Assembly (NCBI GenBank): GCA_016794465.1
Contig: JAEUKA010000018.1
Span: 1-64,000 of the forward strand
DNA: 64,000 nt
Direction of reading: 5' to 3'
DNA from: Myxococcales bacterium
GTDB taxonomy: Bacteria; Myxococcota_A; Polyangia; Palsa-1104; JAEUJZ01
Part shown: piece by piece, positions 43,879 through 53,258 of the stretch
Layout: the number at the start of each line of letters is the position of its first letter
Position numbering within the stretch: the stretch's first letter is position 1
Notes under the pieces: model-generated
Databases searched by the model: none
Told to the model about the DNA's origin: nothing
What the model saw: the letters and a program-made list of their open reading frames with translations, nothing else
Position numbers and translations under genes: made by a program

Positions 43879-45134
43879 TGAACGTCTGCATGTTGGTCGC
43901 CAATCCGATCTTGTACGACGGTCGCGTGATCCGTCATGCCCGAGCGCTCGTCGAGGCGGGCCACAAGGTGACGGTACTGGGCGTGATTGGTCCCAATGAT
44001 GCCGACGGAGAGCTACCTGAAGAGACGCCATTCGCGGTGAAGCGCCTGCGTCGTCAGCGGCGGGGGATTCTGCCACGGCTGACCTGGGCGACGACGGCAC
44101 TGCGGCAGCGAGCGGCCCAGGCGATCGGCAAGGCGCTTCCTCCGTCGCTGCTGACCTTGATTCCGGGGCTGGCGGATCTGGCGGTGGCGACCTCGGCGGT
44201 GGAGCTGGCGGCGATGGCCGTCGCGCAGCCGTTCGACGTGTATCACGGCAACGATCTCAACACGCTGCCGGCGGTGGCGTGGGCGGCGAGCCTGCGTGCG
44301 CGACCGTATCTCTACGATGCCCACGAGTTTTACGTCGAGGAGTCTCCCAGCCTCAGCGAGTTCGAGCGGCGTGCCCGACGACTGACCGAGGAGCGACTGG
44401 CCCGACGGGCAGCAGCGGTCCTGACTGTCAATGACCTGCTCGCCGATGAGCTGGCGACGCGCTATCACATTCCTCGCCCGGTGGTGATTCGCAATCTGCC
44501 GCCGCGCTTTGCAACCACCGATCCGCAGCTGCTGCCGATCGGTGAAGTCGGCACGCTGCGGCTGCTCTATCACGGCACCCACATCGGTCTTGCGCAGCCT
44601 GGCACCGACGACGTACTGCGCGCGATGGCCCGGCTGCGCGCGGAGCTTGTGGTTCGCTTAACGCTGCGTGGACAGCTCTCGGCGCAGGAGCAGACCCAGC
44701 TGTGGCAGCGCGTCGCCGAGCTGGGGCTGACCGGGAGAGTCGCCATCGCACCGCCGGTGCCGGGACCGACGGCGCTCATGGCTGCAGCGGTTGCTGAAAA
44801 AGCCGAGGTGGGACTCGCGTTTCATCCCCCGCTCGCCGGTAACTTTCGACTCGCCACATCGAGCAAAGTCTACGAATACCAGATGGCGGGACTGGCCGTG
44901 TGCGCCACCGATGTGGCCGGAAATCACGTGATTCTCGACGAGAGTGCCGGTGCATTCTATCCGTTCGGTGACGATCAAGCGCTGGCCCAGATTCTGCGGC
45001 GCCTTGCGACTGATCGAGAACAGCTGCGCACCCTGCGCCACAACGCCCGCACCCGGGCCGTCGCTGAGTTTGGCTGGGAAACCGAAAAGGAGCGCCTGCT
45101 CACCATCTACGAACAGCTCGCCCGGCGGACCTAG
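43878..45134 (+). CDS. Glycosyltransferase family 4-like protein
   Basis: The 418-aa product has a GT-B fold. The N-terminal domain starts MNVCMLVANPILYDGRVIRH with the HARALVEAGHKVTVLG donor/acceptor loop. The C-terminal domain ends in the usual EYQMAGLAVCATDVAGN and GAFYPFGDDQALA regions, where conserved residues bind the nucleotide sugar. The sugar and acceptor are not evident. Its ATG is fused to the stop of the GMC gene (TGATGA), so the two are coupled. Confidence 0.8.
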   Translation: MNVCMLVANPILYDGRVIRHARALVEAGHKVTVLGVIGPNDADGELPEETPFAVKRLRRQRRGILPRLTWATTALRQRAAQAIGKALPPSLLTLIPGLADLAVATSAVELAAMAVAQPFDVYHGNDLNTLPAVAWAASLRARPYLYDAHEFYVEESPSLSEFERRARRLTEERLARRAAAVLTVNDLLADELATRYHIPRPVVIRNLPPRFATTDPQLLPIGEVGTLRLLYHGTHIGLAQPGTDDVLRAMARLRAELVVRLTLRGQLSAQEQTQLWQRVAELGLTGRVAIAPPVPGPTALMAAAVAEKAEVGLAFHPPLAGNFRLATSSKVYEYQMAGLAVCATDVAGNHVILDESAGAFYPFGDDQALAQILRRLATDREQLRTLRHNARTRAVAEFGWETEKERLLTIYEQLARRT

Positions 45135-45168
45135 CGGCCCCGATCCGCAGTCGCACAGCGCAGTGTGG

Positions 45169-45753
45169 TTAGTCGCGACGCTGCATGGTGCGGGTGCCAA
45201 GCGACGGCAGCGCCGGAATCGTACGTGGTGCGGATGGCGGCGCGGCCAGCGGCGGCTCGGCGTGAGGCATGGCAACCGGAGCCGGAACCGGTGGGGCCAG
45301 CGGCGGCGGGGCCGATCCAGCGAGTGGCGGCGGCGTCACCGACGATGGCGTCGCGGCAGGCGCGTGGGGCCCGGCAGCCGGAGCAGCCTTGGCGACAGTG
45401 TGGGTAGGCGTCGGCGGACTCGCTTTGGTGGTCGTCCCTCCGAGGAGTCCCGACAGCTGCGCATCCGAGACGAAGGTCACCCGCGCTGCCATGACCTCGC
45501 CGAGCAGGCGACCGCTCTGATGGATGCGAACCACCTCACGCGCCTTGAGTGTGCCCGAGTAGAGGCCGACGACCAGGGCATCGCCGACCTCGGTGTCCTC
45601 GCACGAGACTGCCCCCGTGCGCCCGACCAGCAGGCGTCCAGCGACGCGCAGCGGTCCTCCTTCCAAGTGTCCATCAACCACGAGGTCCCCGTCTGTCTCC
45701 AGACTGCCGACAATCTTGGTTCCGGCCCCGATGGTGGTCTGTGTCTTTGTCAT
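45169..45753 (-). CDS. Bactofilin-family cytoskeletal protein
   Basis: The product (about 194 aa) begins with the bactofilin core (residues about 1-110): TIGAGTKIVGSLETDGDLVV, DGHLEGGPLRVAGRLLVG and KAREVVRIHQSGRLLGEVMA. This is a right-handed beta-helix that polymerises without nucleotide. The C-terminal 85 residues are an unusually long Pro/Ala-rich tail. Bactofilins organise envelope growth and protein positioning. I chose the ATG at 45753, as upstream sequence is not bactofilin-like. It is divergent from the POT transporter gene, with 64 bp between starts. Confidence 0.85.
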   Translation of the reverse strand: MTKTQTTIGAGTKIVGSLETDGDLVVDGHLEGGPLRVAGRLLVGRTGAVSCEDTEVGDALVVGLYSGTLKAREVVRIHQSGRLLGEVMAARVTFVSDAQLSGLLGGTTTKASPPTPTHTVAKAAPAAGPHAPAATPSSVTPPPLAGSAPPPLAPPVPAPVAMPHAEPPLAAPPSAPRTIPALPSLGTRTMQRRD

Positions 45754-45817
45754 GGTGGCCGCAGGATACAAGCGCACCCGTCCGCTTCGCAACGACCGCC
45801 TTCGCAACCGGGCGCAG

Positions 45818-47269
45818 ATGGCCGATAATGACAACATGCCCCCATCTCGATCGGCGCTTGGTGGAGCCGCCCCTGCTGTCGCTGCGCCCATAAGCCTTCC
45901 CACCACCGCCTCGGAACCCAGCGCTCCGCCTGCCCAGCAAAGTTCCTGGAGCTTTCCGCTCTCCTTCTGGACCGCCAACGTCATCGAGCTGTGTGAGCGC
46001 GCCGCCTACTACGGCTGGTTCATCCTCGTCACCGTCTATCTCACTTCGTCCGTTGGCTACAGCGACATCCAGGCCGGCTACATCACCGGCTGCTTTGCCG
46101 CCCTGCTCTATCTTCTGCCCTTTGTCTCGGGAGCCATCGCCGACCGCGTCGGTTATCGTCGAGCCCTGATGCTGGCGCTGCTGCTGCTAACGGTGGGCTA
46201 TGCCGGCCTCGGTCTGTTTCCGCTCAAACACCTCGTGCTGATTCCGATGGCGCTGGTCATGTTCGGAGGCGCCTTGGTCAAGCCGATCATCACTGGCACC
46301 GTCGCCCGATCCTCCACCGCCGAGCACCGCGCCCGCGCTTTTAGCCTGTTTTATATGATGGTCAACATCGGCAGCTTTCTTGGCAAAGGGGCGGCGGAGC
46401 CAATTCGCAAGACGGTAGGGGTGGCGATGATTCCGCTGCTCTCTGCGACGGTGACGGCGGTGGGATTTTTCTGTGTGGCGCTGTTTTATCGGCCTGCCGA
46501 TGTTCACGAACCGGGAAGTGAAGCCCAGACTTCGGTATCTGCTGCTGCCATCAAGCTGCTGCGCGATCTCACCCAGGTGCTGCGATCCGGACGGCTGATG
46601 GCGATTGTGCTGATCACGGCGGGCTTCTGGATCATTCAGGGACAGATGTATTCCTCGATGCCCAAGTACGTGTTCCGCGTCGTCGGAGAGCACGCCAGTC
46701 CAGAGCGCTACGCCAACGTCAATCCGATCACGGTCATGCTCTCTGTGGTGCCGATTACTTGGCTCTGTAAGAAGCTGTCGCCGATCTCTTCGATTGCGAT
46801 TGCACTTGGAATGATTCCGCTGTCCGCACTCTGCATGGCGCTGCTGCCGGGAATGCTGCCAACGACGCTTCCCATTCATCCGGTGGCGCTGGCGATGGTG
46901 ATGGGAATCGCGCTGCAAGGTCTGTCAGAGTGCTTCCTAAGTCCGCGCTACCTTGAGTATGCTTCGAGGCAAGCACCGACGGGAAAGGAGGCTCTGTACA
47001 TGGGCTATTCCCACCTGAACAGCTTCTTTGCCTGGATGATTGGATCGATCATGTCGGGCTATCTTCTGGACGCATTCTGTCCCGATCCAAAGAAGCTCTC
47101 TGCCGCCGATCAAGCCCTTCATGCGCTGGCAGTTCGCGGCCAAGGACCACTCCCAACCGCCTACGCCCACGCCCACTATCTGTGGTTCACATTCTTCGGA
47201 ATCGGAGTCTGCGCGTTCCTGGCCTTCCTGGTGTTCGCGCTGTTGACCCGCGAGCGAGCGAACCGCTAA
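45818..47269 (+). CDS. POT/PTR2-family proton-coupled transporter
   Basis: The product (about 483 aa) is a 12- to 14-helix membrane protein with the POT signature ELCERAAYYGWF in helix 1 and SGAIADRVGYRRAL between helices 2 and 3. The family imports di- and tripeptides with protons, and some members carry other solutes. The first 45 residues are Pro/Ala/Ser-rich and probably disordered. Possible starts are ATG 45818 (chosen) and 45836. It is longer and better conserved than the island POT at 10.8 kb. Confidence 0.85.
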   Translation: MADNDNMPPSRSALGGAAPAVAAPISLPTTASEPSAPPAQQSSWSFPLSFWTANVIELCERAAYYGWFILVTVYLTSSVGYSDIQAGYITGCFAALLYLLPFVSGAIADRVGYRRALMLALLLLTVGYAGLGLFPLKHLVLIPMALVMFGGALVKPIITGTVARSSTAEHRARAFSLFYMMVNIGSFLGKGAAEPIRKTVGVAMIPLLSATVTAVGFFCVALFYRPADVHEPGSEAQTSVSAAAIKLLRDLTQVLRSGRLMAIVLITAGFWIIQGQMYSSMPKYVFRVVGEHASPERYANVNPITVMLSVVPITWLCKKLSPISSIAIALGMIPLSALCMALLPGMLPTTLPIHPVALAMVMGIALQGLSECFLSPRYLEYASRQAPTGKEALYMGYSHLNSFFAWMIGSIMSGYLLDAFCPDPKKLSAADQALHALAVRGQGPLPTAYAHAHYLWFTFFGIGVCAFLAFLVFALLTRERANR

Positions 47270-48229
47270 GCGCAAAGAACTCCGCTGGCACAGGTTGAAA
47301 CCGACCGCCGGATGTCCTTGGAGGCGCAAAGTCCCTCAACCATTCCGGAAAGTAGTCCGAGGCGGCAACTCCTAATCTGCCAAAAAACCCATCCCCACGC
47401 GCCTTTCGGCTTCGATCTCGTAAAATAGCCGCTCGGGCTCGATCTGCACCCTGATGAACCCCTGATAGTGGGACCCTCCGAGCTGCAGGGGAAACTCGGT
47501 CGGACTCTCTGTACCAACCGCCAGCGTAAATGGCATCTCCCTGCTGCCTAATATCATCGGCACGAATCGTTGTGAACGAGGTTGCGAGCTGCTGGTACGG
47601 CAGCCCCGGCGGCAGAGGGGAATCCAGGCGGAGTGACGGAAGGCAGTGATTCAGCACGCCCTCCGCTGGCCTGCTGTTCCTGGGTAACGCTCAACCGATA
47701 GGGCTGGACGCTGCCCCCGTCGACAGTCTCAGTGCGTTTGCCTGATGAAACAACAGACATTAGATAGGCAGAATATCGCAACAGTCTATTTATTCGCTTA
47801 CGCACGGATCCCTGAGCTGACTGGTAGCTTATCGCACGAGGAGATTCTGATTCATCTAAAGCTCTTAAGCCATTTGCTACCTCCTTCATCGAAGGTCGAC
47901 GCTCTCGATTTATTAATGAAGAGCATGAGGAATAGGGTTCGCAGGCGTATGACAGATCTGTCATGGTGAGCGGATCTGACCCGTGCGGCCGTGGCTGCGG
48001 AGCTGCCCGAATTCCCATGTTCGGCTCCGAAGGGGGCGCCCTCCCAGACTCTCCGCGCAGGGCGCGTCACCGTCGAGATCAGGTCTTGGGACGCCTAAGC
48101 CGGGCACCTGCTTTTGCTGCGTAGGCGCGTTCCTTGCTTTTAGGCCGCCAGGGGACGCGGCTTTTTCTGTGGAACAGGCGTGAGCACTTGAGTGGGAGTG
48201 AGCTCGCTATATTGAAAGGTAGGAGCCTT
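47270..48229. other. Gene-poor stretch with decayed minus-strand coding fragments
   Basis: No intact gene is convincing across this 960 bp. On the minus strand, a 63-aa fragment (47372-47563) reads naturally (FTLAVGTESPTEFPLQLGG, then GFIRVQIEPERLFYEIEAER). Overlapping frames to its right (47554-48018, with MSVVSSGKRTETVDGGS and YRLSVTQEQQASGGRA) could be its upstream part, separated by frameshifts. This looks like one broken gene of unknown family. The 47740-47970 part is AT-richer than its surroundings. Confidence 0.35.
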
Positions 48230-50377
48230 ATGCGAAGTCAACTATTCCTAATCTTATTCGCGGCGATCGGGCTGATGGGTGGGACTACGTTGCCCGCGGC
48301 AGCAGCACCGGCCCGCATTACCATCACCTCATCGCCGCCCGGCGCGACGGTGTATGTGGATGGCAAGGAGCGCGGGGCGCAGGGGATCACCTCGGAGCTG
48401 TTCAAAGTCCGGCTCACCCCAGGCGGCCATCGGCTGCTCCTGGAGCTGCCCGGCTACCAGCCGCTCGAGCAGACGGTGCAGATTGGCCGGCGAGCGCATC
48501 GCCTGTCGTTCACCCTGGAGCGCGCGCTGGCTCGACTTTCGGTGCGGACTCCAGCGGCCAGTGGCGACGCCCGTGATGCCGAGCTTTTTATCGATGGAGA
48601 GCCCAAGGGTAAGGTCCCGGGCGATGTCGATTTAAAGGAAGGGTCGCATCTGGTCGAGGTCCGCAAGGCCGGCTTCAAAATCTATACGGAGACCGTCGAG
48701 CTGCGTCCGGCCGAGGTCAAGACCTTGATGGTGACGCTGATCGCGGAGATCCGTCGCGGGACGCTGCTCATCTTGGCAACCGGAGAAGGGCTTGTCTATG
48801 TGGATGGACAGGCGCGCGGGACGGCGCCGCAAGGCGTCGAGCTGGATGCCGGCGAGCACGCGATCGAAGTCCGCAAGAGCGATAGCGGCGAGGTGCTGTG
48901 GCAGCAGCGGGTCACGGCGTTGGCGGGCCAGCAGGTACGGGTCCAGGCCGACTTCAAGGTGGCAGACAAGACGGGAACCCTGCTCGTCGTCGCCCCCGAG
49001 AACGCCGAGGTCACCGTCGACGGAACGCAGCGCGCAAACGCCAATCAGATCATCACGGGGCTAAAGGCCGGGCAGCATGCGATCCTGGTGCAAGCCAAGG
49101 GATATCTGTCGGTGACCAAGGTCATCGAGATCGAGCAGGGGAAGCAGCGGGTCGAGCAAGTGCAGCTGGAGAAAACGGCGGCCGGGCGGGGCGTGGCCAT
49201 GGTACGCGTGGTGATGGTGAATCCCGTCGAAGGTGCGGAGTACTTTGTCAACGGACGGCGGGTCAAGGAAGCGGATCTGCTGGGCGAAAAAGGAATGGAG
49301 ATCCCAGCAGGTGAGAACGTCGTGGTGGTGCAGCAGCAGGGCTTTGGCAAGGTGACGCGGACCGTGCACGTCGCCGCCGGCGGAACCGAGATGGTGCGGG
49401 TAGATCTGAAGAGCGGAGGGCGCCTGGCGGTGACCTCAACTCCGGCCGGCGGGCAGATCCTTCTTGACGGGCTGCCGGTCGGAATGACCCGCGCCTCTAG
49501 CGATGACGTAGTCCCGGGGCCGCACGTCGTGGAAGTTCGGCTCGACGGTTATCGGCTATTTAGTCAGCAAGTCAACGTGCAGGCCGGCACCGTGACCAGC
49601 GTACAAGCAGACTTGCAGCCGGCTGCGCCGCCGCCCCCCCCTCCGGCAGAGGTCAGCGGCACTCTGGTAGGCGTTGCGCCGCCGCGCTTGATGCGTCTTG
49701 AGATGAGCACATCCTTATCGGCAGTGACCAACGATCCAGGGCGCTTCACCGTGGACGTTGGCGGCGGCTATCCCTACTTCGTAAATGCCGGCATCGCAGT
49801 GGGCGCGGCCCGCCGGGGCTCGCTCGGACTCGACATCGGTGCCGAGCTGCGGAGTAACTTCTACGTTACCGAGGTGGGGGTGCGGCTGCGGGCACAGCTC
49901 TTTCGCGGCGGGCCGATTGCCGGCGGGCTCAACCTGTTTCTTGGCGGCGGCGGCGGACCGGATGATCGAAGCGACTTCATCATGGAACTCGGAGTGCCGA
50001 TTACGCTGCTCGCCGGCCGCGTGGTGCAGCTGACGGCGCGGCCCTATCTGCAGCTATACAGCGACCGATCGTGCCCGACTGCCGCTAACGCCAGCTCCAG
50101 CAATGTGACCCGTGGCGAGGCCTGTACCCAGGCGCTCGATGCCGTGGCCATGGGGGGGCAGGACAGTAGCGGTGCGCTCGACCGCGCGACCTCGGCGCGC
50201 GTCATGCTTCAGGCGGCTCTCGAGATCTCGCTGACCCGGCACCTCAATCTATTCCTGTTGATTGAAGGGGCGCCGGGTCTGCGCCGCCGATCTCTGACGC
50301 GCCAGTACAACCTGCTGCTGCTTCAAGAAGTCGACTACGGCATCTACGGCCGTGGGGGCGTGACCTTCAAGTTCTAG
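48230..50377 (+). CDS. PEGA-repeat protein with C-terminal beta-barrel
   Basis: The product (about 715 aa) has a signal peptide (MRSQLFLILFAAIGLMGGTT) and six PEGA-type repeats of about 70 residues. Examples of their cores are SSPPGATVYVDGKERG, DAELFIDGEPKGKVPG, EGLVYVDGQARGTAPQG, NAEVTVDGTQRANANQ, GAEYFVNGRRVKEADL and GGQILLDGLPVGMTR. After a Pro-rich hinge (PPPPPPAE) the last 230 residues form amphipathic strands and end in GGVTFKF, as expected for an outer-membrane barrel. PEGA repeats probably bind envelope sugars or proteins. The combination with a barrel suggests an outer-membrane anchor with a long periplasmic arm. AGGAG lies 4 nt before the ATG. Confidence 0.75.
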   Translation: MRSQLFLILFAAIGLMGGTTLPAAAAPARITITSSPPGATVYVDGKERGAQGITSELFKVRLTPGGHRLLLELPGYQPLEQTVQIGRRAHRLSFTLERALARLSVRTPAASGDARDAELFIDGEPKGKVPGDVDLKEGSHLVEVRKAGFKIYTETVELRPAEVKTLMVTLIAEIRRGTLLILATGEGLVYVDGQARGTAPQGVELDAGEHAIEVRKSDSGEVLWQQRVTALAGQQVRVQADFKVADKTGTLLVVAPENAEVTVDGTQRANANQIITGLKAGQHAILVQAKGYLSVTKVIEIEQGKQRVEQVQLEKTAAGRGVAMVRVVMVNPVEGAEYFVNGRRVKEADLLGEKGMEIPAGENVVVVQQQGFGKVTRTVHVAAGGTEMVRVDLKSGGRLAVTSTPAGGQILLDGLPVGMTRASSDDVVPGPHVVEVRLDGYRLFSQQVNVQAGTVTSVQADLQPAAPPPPPPAEVSGTLVGVAPPRLMRLEMSTSLSAVTNDPGRFTVDVGGGYPYFVNAGIAVGAARRGSLGLDIGAELRSNFYVTEVGVRLRAQLFRGGPIAGGLNLFLGGGGGPDDRSDFIMELGVPITLLAGRVVQLTARPYLQLYSDRSCPTAANASSSNVTRGEACTQALDAVAMGGQDSSGALDRATSARVMLQAALEISLTRHLNLFLLIEGAPGLRRRSLTRQYNLLLLQEVDYGIYGRGGVTFKF

Positions 50378-50561
50378 ATCCCCCTCCGCACTTCAACCTG
50401 AAATAGCGCGAAGCCACGCAGCGAAGGTTGTTCGAGATGAGCGTACGCTTATGACACACGGACCCCGTTTGACACCGTGAAGTACCGTCTGAGCAGGGGT
50501 TTGCGGAGGTGAATCCCGGGATAGCTCTCGCGACGATTCGTAAACACAGTGAGGAGTTCCT

Positions 50562-51161
50562 ATGAAGATCAGAATGTTCAGCTTGCTCCTGTCGCCTCTG
50601 TTCGTTGCTGCCTGCGCGCACTCTGTACGGGAGCCGGTGGATACCCCGGTGATCGGGAAGATGCACAGGTCCGATGTGCTCTTTCTTCAAGCCGATCCGG
50701 ACAGCAAGATCACGTGCAAGGCCGACGCGGACTGCCCGTCCGGCGATTACTGTCACCCCGATCACACGGTGTGCTTTCAGAGCTATCCGCATCCGCGCAT
50801 GCTCGAGATGTCGTTTAACCCAACTGCGGAATGCAAGATCGCCAATGTCTACTTCCCCTATGACTCGACCGAGCTGGTCTCGGATGCGCAGCGCTGGCTC
50901 CGCTACAACATCCGCTGCATCAAGAGCCGGGGCATCAAGGAGCTGCACCTCGATTCCTTCTGTGATGCCCGAGGATCGCAGAAGTTTAATCTCGAGCTCG
51001 CGTCGCGGCGCGGCGAGTCCGTGAAGCAATTCCTGGTCTTAAACGGCTTGGACATTCAGCTGACCGTTCACAGCGAAGGCGAACACCACCCGATGAAGGC
51101 CGGCACCAGTGAGAAAGCCTACGCCTTCAACCGCCGCGTCGAGTTCAGGATCGACAAATAG
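50562..51161 (+). CDS. OmpA-domain lipoprotein with a Cys-rich module
   Basis: The 199-aa product has a lipoprotein signal ending in FVAAC. Residues about 50-70 form a small disulphide-type module (CKADADCPSGDYCHPDHTVC), of a kind seen in many myxobacterial surface proteins. The C-terminal half is an OmpA-like peptidoglycan-binding domain: VYFPYDSTELVSDAQRWL, then LHLDSFCDARGSQKFNLELA and AFNRRVEFRI at the end. It should tie the outer membrane to the cell wall. GAGGAG lies 5 nt before the ATG. Confidence 0.75.
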   Translation: MKIRMFSLLLSPLFVAACAHSVREPVDTPVIGKMHRSDVLFLQADPDSKITCKADADCPSGDYCHPDHTVCFQSYPHPRMLEMSFNPTAECKIANVYFPYDSTELVSDAQRWLRYNIRCIKSRGIKELHLDSFCDARGSQKFNLELASRRGESVKQFLVLNGLDIQLTVHSEGEHHPMKAGTSEKAYAFNRRVEFRIDK

Positions 51162-51405
51162 CCGCTGGCATTATGACGGCGCTTTCCATCGCCGTCGTAG
51201 TAGCGGATACACCAACGGATAAACCTGCCGCCGCTCTGCCGCTTGATCACAAGAGCGCGCTCGACTGGATTGCGGTCTGCAACTCGCCCGGCTACACCGC
51301 TATCTGTAGGAATGTGTTCCCCGGTTCAGGAAGCAGCCAAGACGATCCGCGATCTTCCGCAGGCTGACCGCGACCAGTGCAAGCTGACCGCACGTTCGCA
51401 GGCCG

Positions 51406-52170
51406 CTACCCGCCCGCTGGGCTTTGGGGATCGGAGGGCCCGGCGTCGGGGTCGGTCTTGCGCTTGCGCTTGGCCAGGCCGAGTCGGATGTGATAGTCGC
51501 GGCGCCGAATCACCACCCGCGCGACCTCCGCCCACTCATCGTAAAAGCCGCGTAGCTCCTCGAGCGCCACCAGCTCCCCCCCGGCCTGCGCGCTCGCTTC
51601 GGCTTTGCCCCCGTCCGCGATCGGCTTGGCGCCACTTTGCGCCGTCGCCAGCAGCTTTCGCAGCCGGGCACGCTCTTCTGGCGCAATGCCACGCTCGGCA
51701 AGCGTCGCGACGGCCTTTTGATCCGCCGTCTTCCGCTCTTTTTGCTTGTGGTCGCGCCCCGGAAGCTTCCCTTCCAGCATATCGAGCCGATCGAGGAACG
51801 ACTTCACCGACAACAGCGCCGCCGGTCCCGTAGCCGCCGTCAGATCCTGAAAGACAAACTCTCCCTGATCCGGAAAGCGCCGCATCAGAGTCGCCCGTGC
51901 CAGCCGGAAGTTCGGCTCGTCCCAGGCATCCAGCTCGGCGATGGCTTCCGCCGCCGCGCGGTCACTCACCGGAGTCGGCCCCGTCGCCTGATACCCCGTC
52001 GCCGCATGCAGCAGCTTCCAGCCCAGCTGGTGTTCTGCATCGGTATAGCCATGCTGAGCCAGCAGCGTGCGAATCTCTGCACTCGCCGCCACCCCAGCCA
52101 AAAACTTCAGCACCCGCTCCGGCGTCTCCTCGAGCGTCTGCCGGGAATAGCTCTGCTTCGATGTACCCAT
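51406..52170 (-). CDS. Hypothetical cytoplasmic protein
   Basis: Family not recognised. The 254-aa product is mostly helical in appearance, with segments such as QTLEETPERVLKFLAGVAAS and HQLGWKLLHAATGYQ at the N-terminus. A charged segment in the middle is followed by EWAEVARVVIRRRDYHIRLG, and the tail KRKRKTDPDAGPSDP is basic and disordered. There is no signal peptide and no metal or nucleotide motif that I can see. The ribosome site is weak. The next gene downstream on the same strand is far away, so it stands alone. Confidence 0.55.
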   Translation of the reverse strand: MGTSKQSYSRQTLEETPERVLKFLAGVAASAEIRTLLAQHGYTDAEHQLGWKLLHAATGYQATGPTPVSDRAAAEAIAELDAWDEPNFRLARATLMRRFPDQGEFVFQDLTAATGPAALLSVKSFLDRLDMLEGKLPGRDHKQKERKTADQKAVATLAERGIAPEERARLRKLLATAQSGAKPIADGGKAEASAQAGGELVALEELRGFYDEWAEVARVVIRRRDYHIRLGLAKRKRKTDPDAGPSDPQSPAGG

Positions 52171-52503
52171 CCCCGGACGCTACAAAACCCCCACCCCCCC
52201 TGACAAGCCCAAACGCCGCCCCAATCCGGCTATAAGCCGAGATGCTAGGCGGCGACCGAGGCTGCGCGCGGAGCCTACTACTGTAGGTGAGCACGCAGCC
52301 GACCGAGCCAACGACGCAGATTGGCTTAGAGACGGATTGGGGCCGCAAGCTTCGATGCTTGCGCCACGCTCGCGAGGCCCTGCGCCGCCCGCAAAAACCC
52401 CTGTTTTGCCGTCCGGACCCCCTTTGCCACCCCCAAAACCGCCAAATCCGCCCCAAAAACCCCCTCCGCCGCAGCCTTTTCGACCCAAATCCCCCGGCGC
52501 AGG

Positions 52504-52603
52504 CCCTCCCGAGCACGTGGCAAGCCCTCCCAAGCACGCCGCAAGCCCTCCCAAGCACGCCGCAAGCCCTCCCGAACACGCCGCAAGCCCTCCCAAGCAC
52601 GCC
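52504..52603. repeat. 21-bp tandem repeat, about 4.8 copies
   Basis: The unit is CCCTCCCAAGCACGCCGCAA followed by G, with copies starting at 52504, 52525, 52546, 52567 and 52588 (last partial). Copies differ by up to three bases. The period is a multiple of three. Confidence 0.9.
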
Positions 52604-52630
52604 TCGCGGATTCCTTTCCTGACAAGTGTG

Positions 52631-52678
52631 GCTGAGAATCGCGCTGAGAATCACGCTGAGAATCGCGTTGAGAATCGA
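52631..52678. repeat. 12-bp tandem repeat, 4 copies
   Basis: Four copies of GCTGAGAATCGC (one with CAC, the last with GTTGAGAATCGA) run head to tail at 52631-52678, 27 bp after the 21-bp array and about 60 bp before the zinc-ribbon gene. Confidence 0.9.
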
Positions 52679-52740
52679 TTGGCAGTTGTCCGTAACGGCA
52701 CCCCAGGGATATTCTGTACCGGCTACTTTGGGGACAGAGG

Positions 52741-53220
52741 ATGCGGATCTCTCAGTGTGAGATATGTGGTCGAGCGCTGGAAATTGGGTCGCCACTGAGC
52801 CGTCGGTTCTGCGGAGTGAGCTGTCGGGCGCGCGCGTATCGGAAACGTGAAACAGCGCGTCTGCGTATGCAGCGACAACAGGTTGCTGTAGCAGAACATG
52901 AGTCGGAACTTGCGGCACTGCGGCAAGAGCTGGCAGTTCTGCGCAAGAAGCGGACCATGCAGGAAGCGCAGCTTGCGCATGAGCAGTTGCAGAATGAAGC
53001 GCTGGTGGCTGAGCGAAATGCACTGCGGACTACCTGCCAGCAGCTCTGCTCGCAGATCGATGGACTCACTGAGGCAGTGAGTCGGTATCGGAAGGGAGCG
53101 AGGGCCACCTCGATGACAGCAACGGCAGCGCCGGATGTAAGCAGCGCCCAGGAAGCAAGGACGGAGCAGATCCCTACGCAGAGCAAGGCACTGCCCGTGG
53201 CGAAGAGGAAGCCGCGCTGA
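52741..53220 (+). CDS. Small zinc-ribbon protein with coiled coil
   Basis: The 159-aa product starts with a zinc-binding knuckle: CEICGRALEIGSPLSRRFCG followed by VSC, giving C-x2-C and C-x3-C pairs that suggest one metal ion. Residues about 40-120 are rich in Leu, Glu, Gln and Arg in heptad-like order (EHESELAALRQELAVLRKKR), indicating a coiled coil. The tail is basic and disordered. A role in nucleic-acid or protein binding is possible, but the family is unknown. Confidence 0.65.
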   Translation: MRISQCEICGRALEIGSPLSRRFCGVSCRARAYRKRETARLRMQRQQVAVAEHESELAALRQELAVLRKKRTMQEAQLAHEQLQNEALVAERNALRTTCQQLCSQIDGLTEAVSRYRKGARATSMTATAAPDVSSAQEARTEQIPTQSKALPVAKRKPR

Positions 53221-53258
53221 AGGATCGCGCCGGGCGATTTGAGGCCTGTGGCTCCCTC

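Larger units (their letters stand above)
52171..52740. other. Non-coding or unresolved region with several repeats
   Basis: These 570 bp have no gene I can support. There are inverted repeats (CCCCAATCCG at 52219-52228 against CGGATTGGGG at 52333-52342), a 5-bp hairpin at 52227-52239, and a GCAAGC/GCTTGC hairpin at 52345-52362. Two tandem repeats follow, of 21 bp and 12 bp. Frames stay open on both strands because the repeats are multiples of three, so coding is not excluded, but none has a convincing start. Confidence 0.5.

Noticed and set aside
52504..52603. Possible CRISPR array
   Set aside because: The 21-bp units are directly adjacent, without unique spacers, and no cas gene is present.
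52287..52622. Plus-strand frame from GTG 52287 with a natural-looking start
   Set aside because: The first 40 residues look plausible, but there is no ribosome site and the rest reads through the tandem repeats. I left it out as unsupported.
51962..53023. 353-aa minus-strand frame covering the tandem repeats
   Set aside because: It overlaps two better genes (51406-52170 and 52741-53220). The repeats have periods divisible by three and so keep frames open by chance. No ribosome site.
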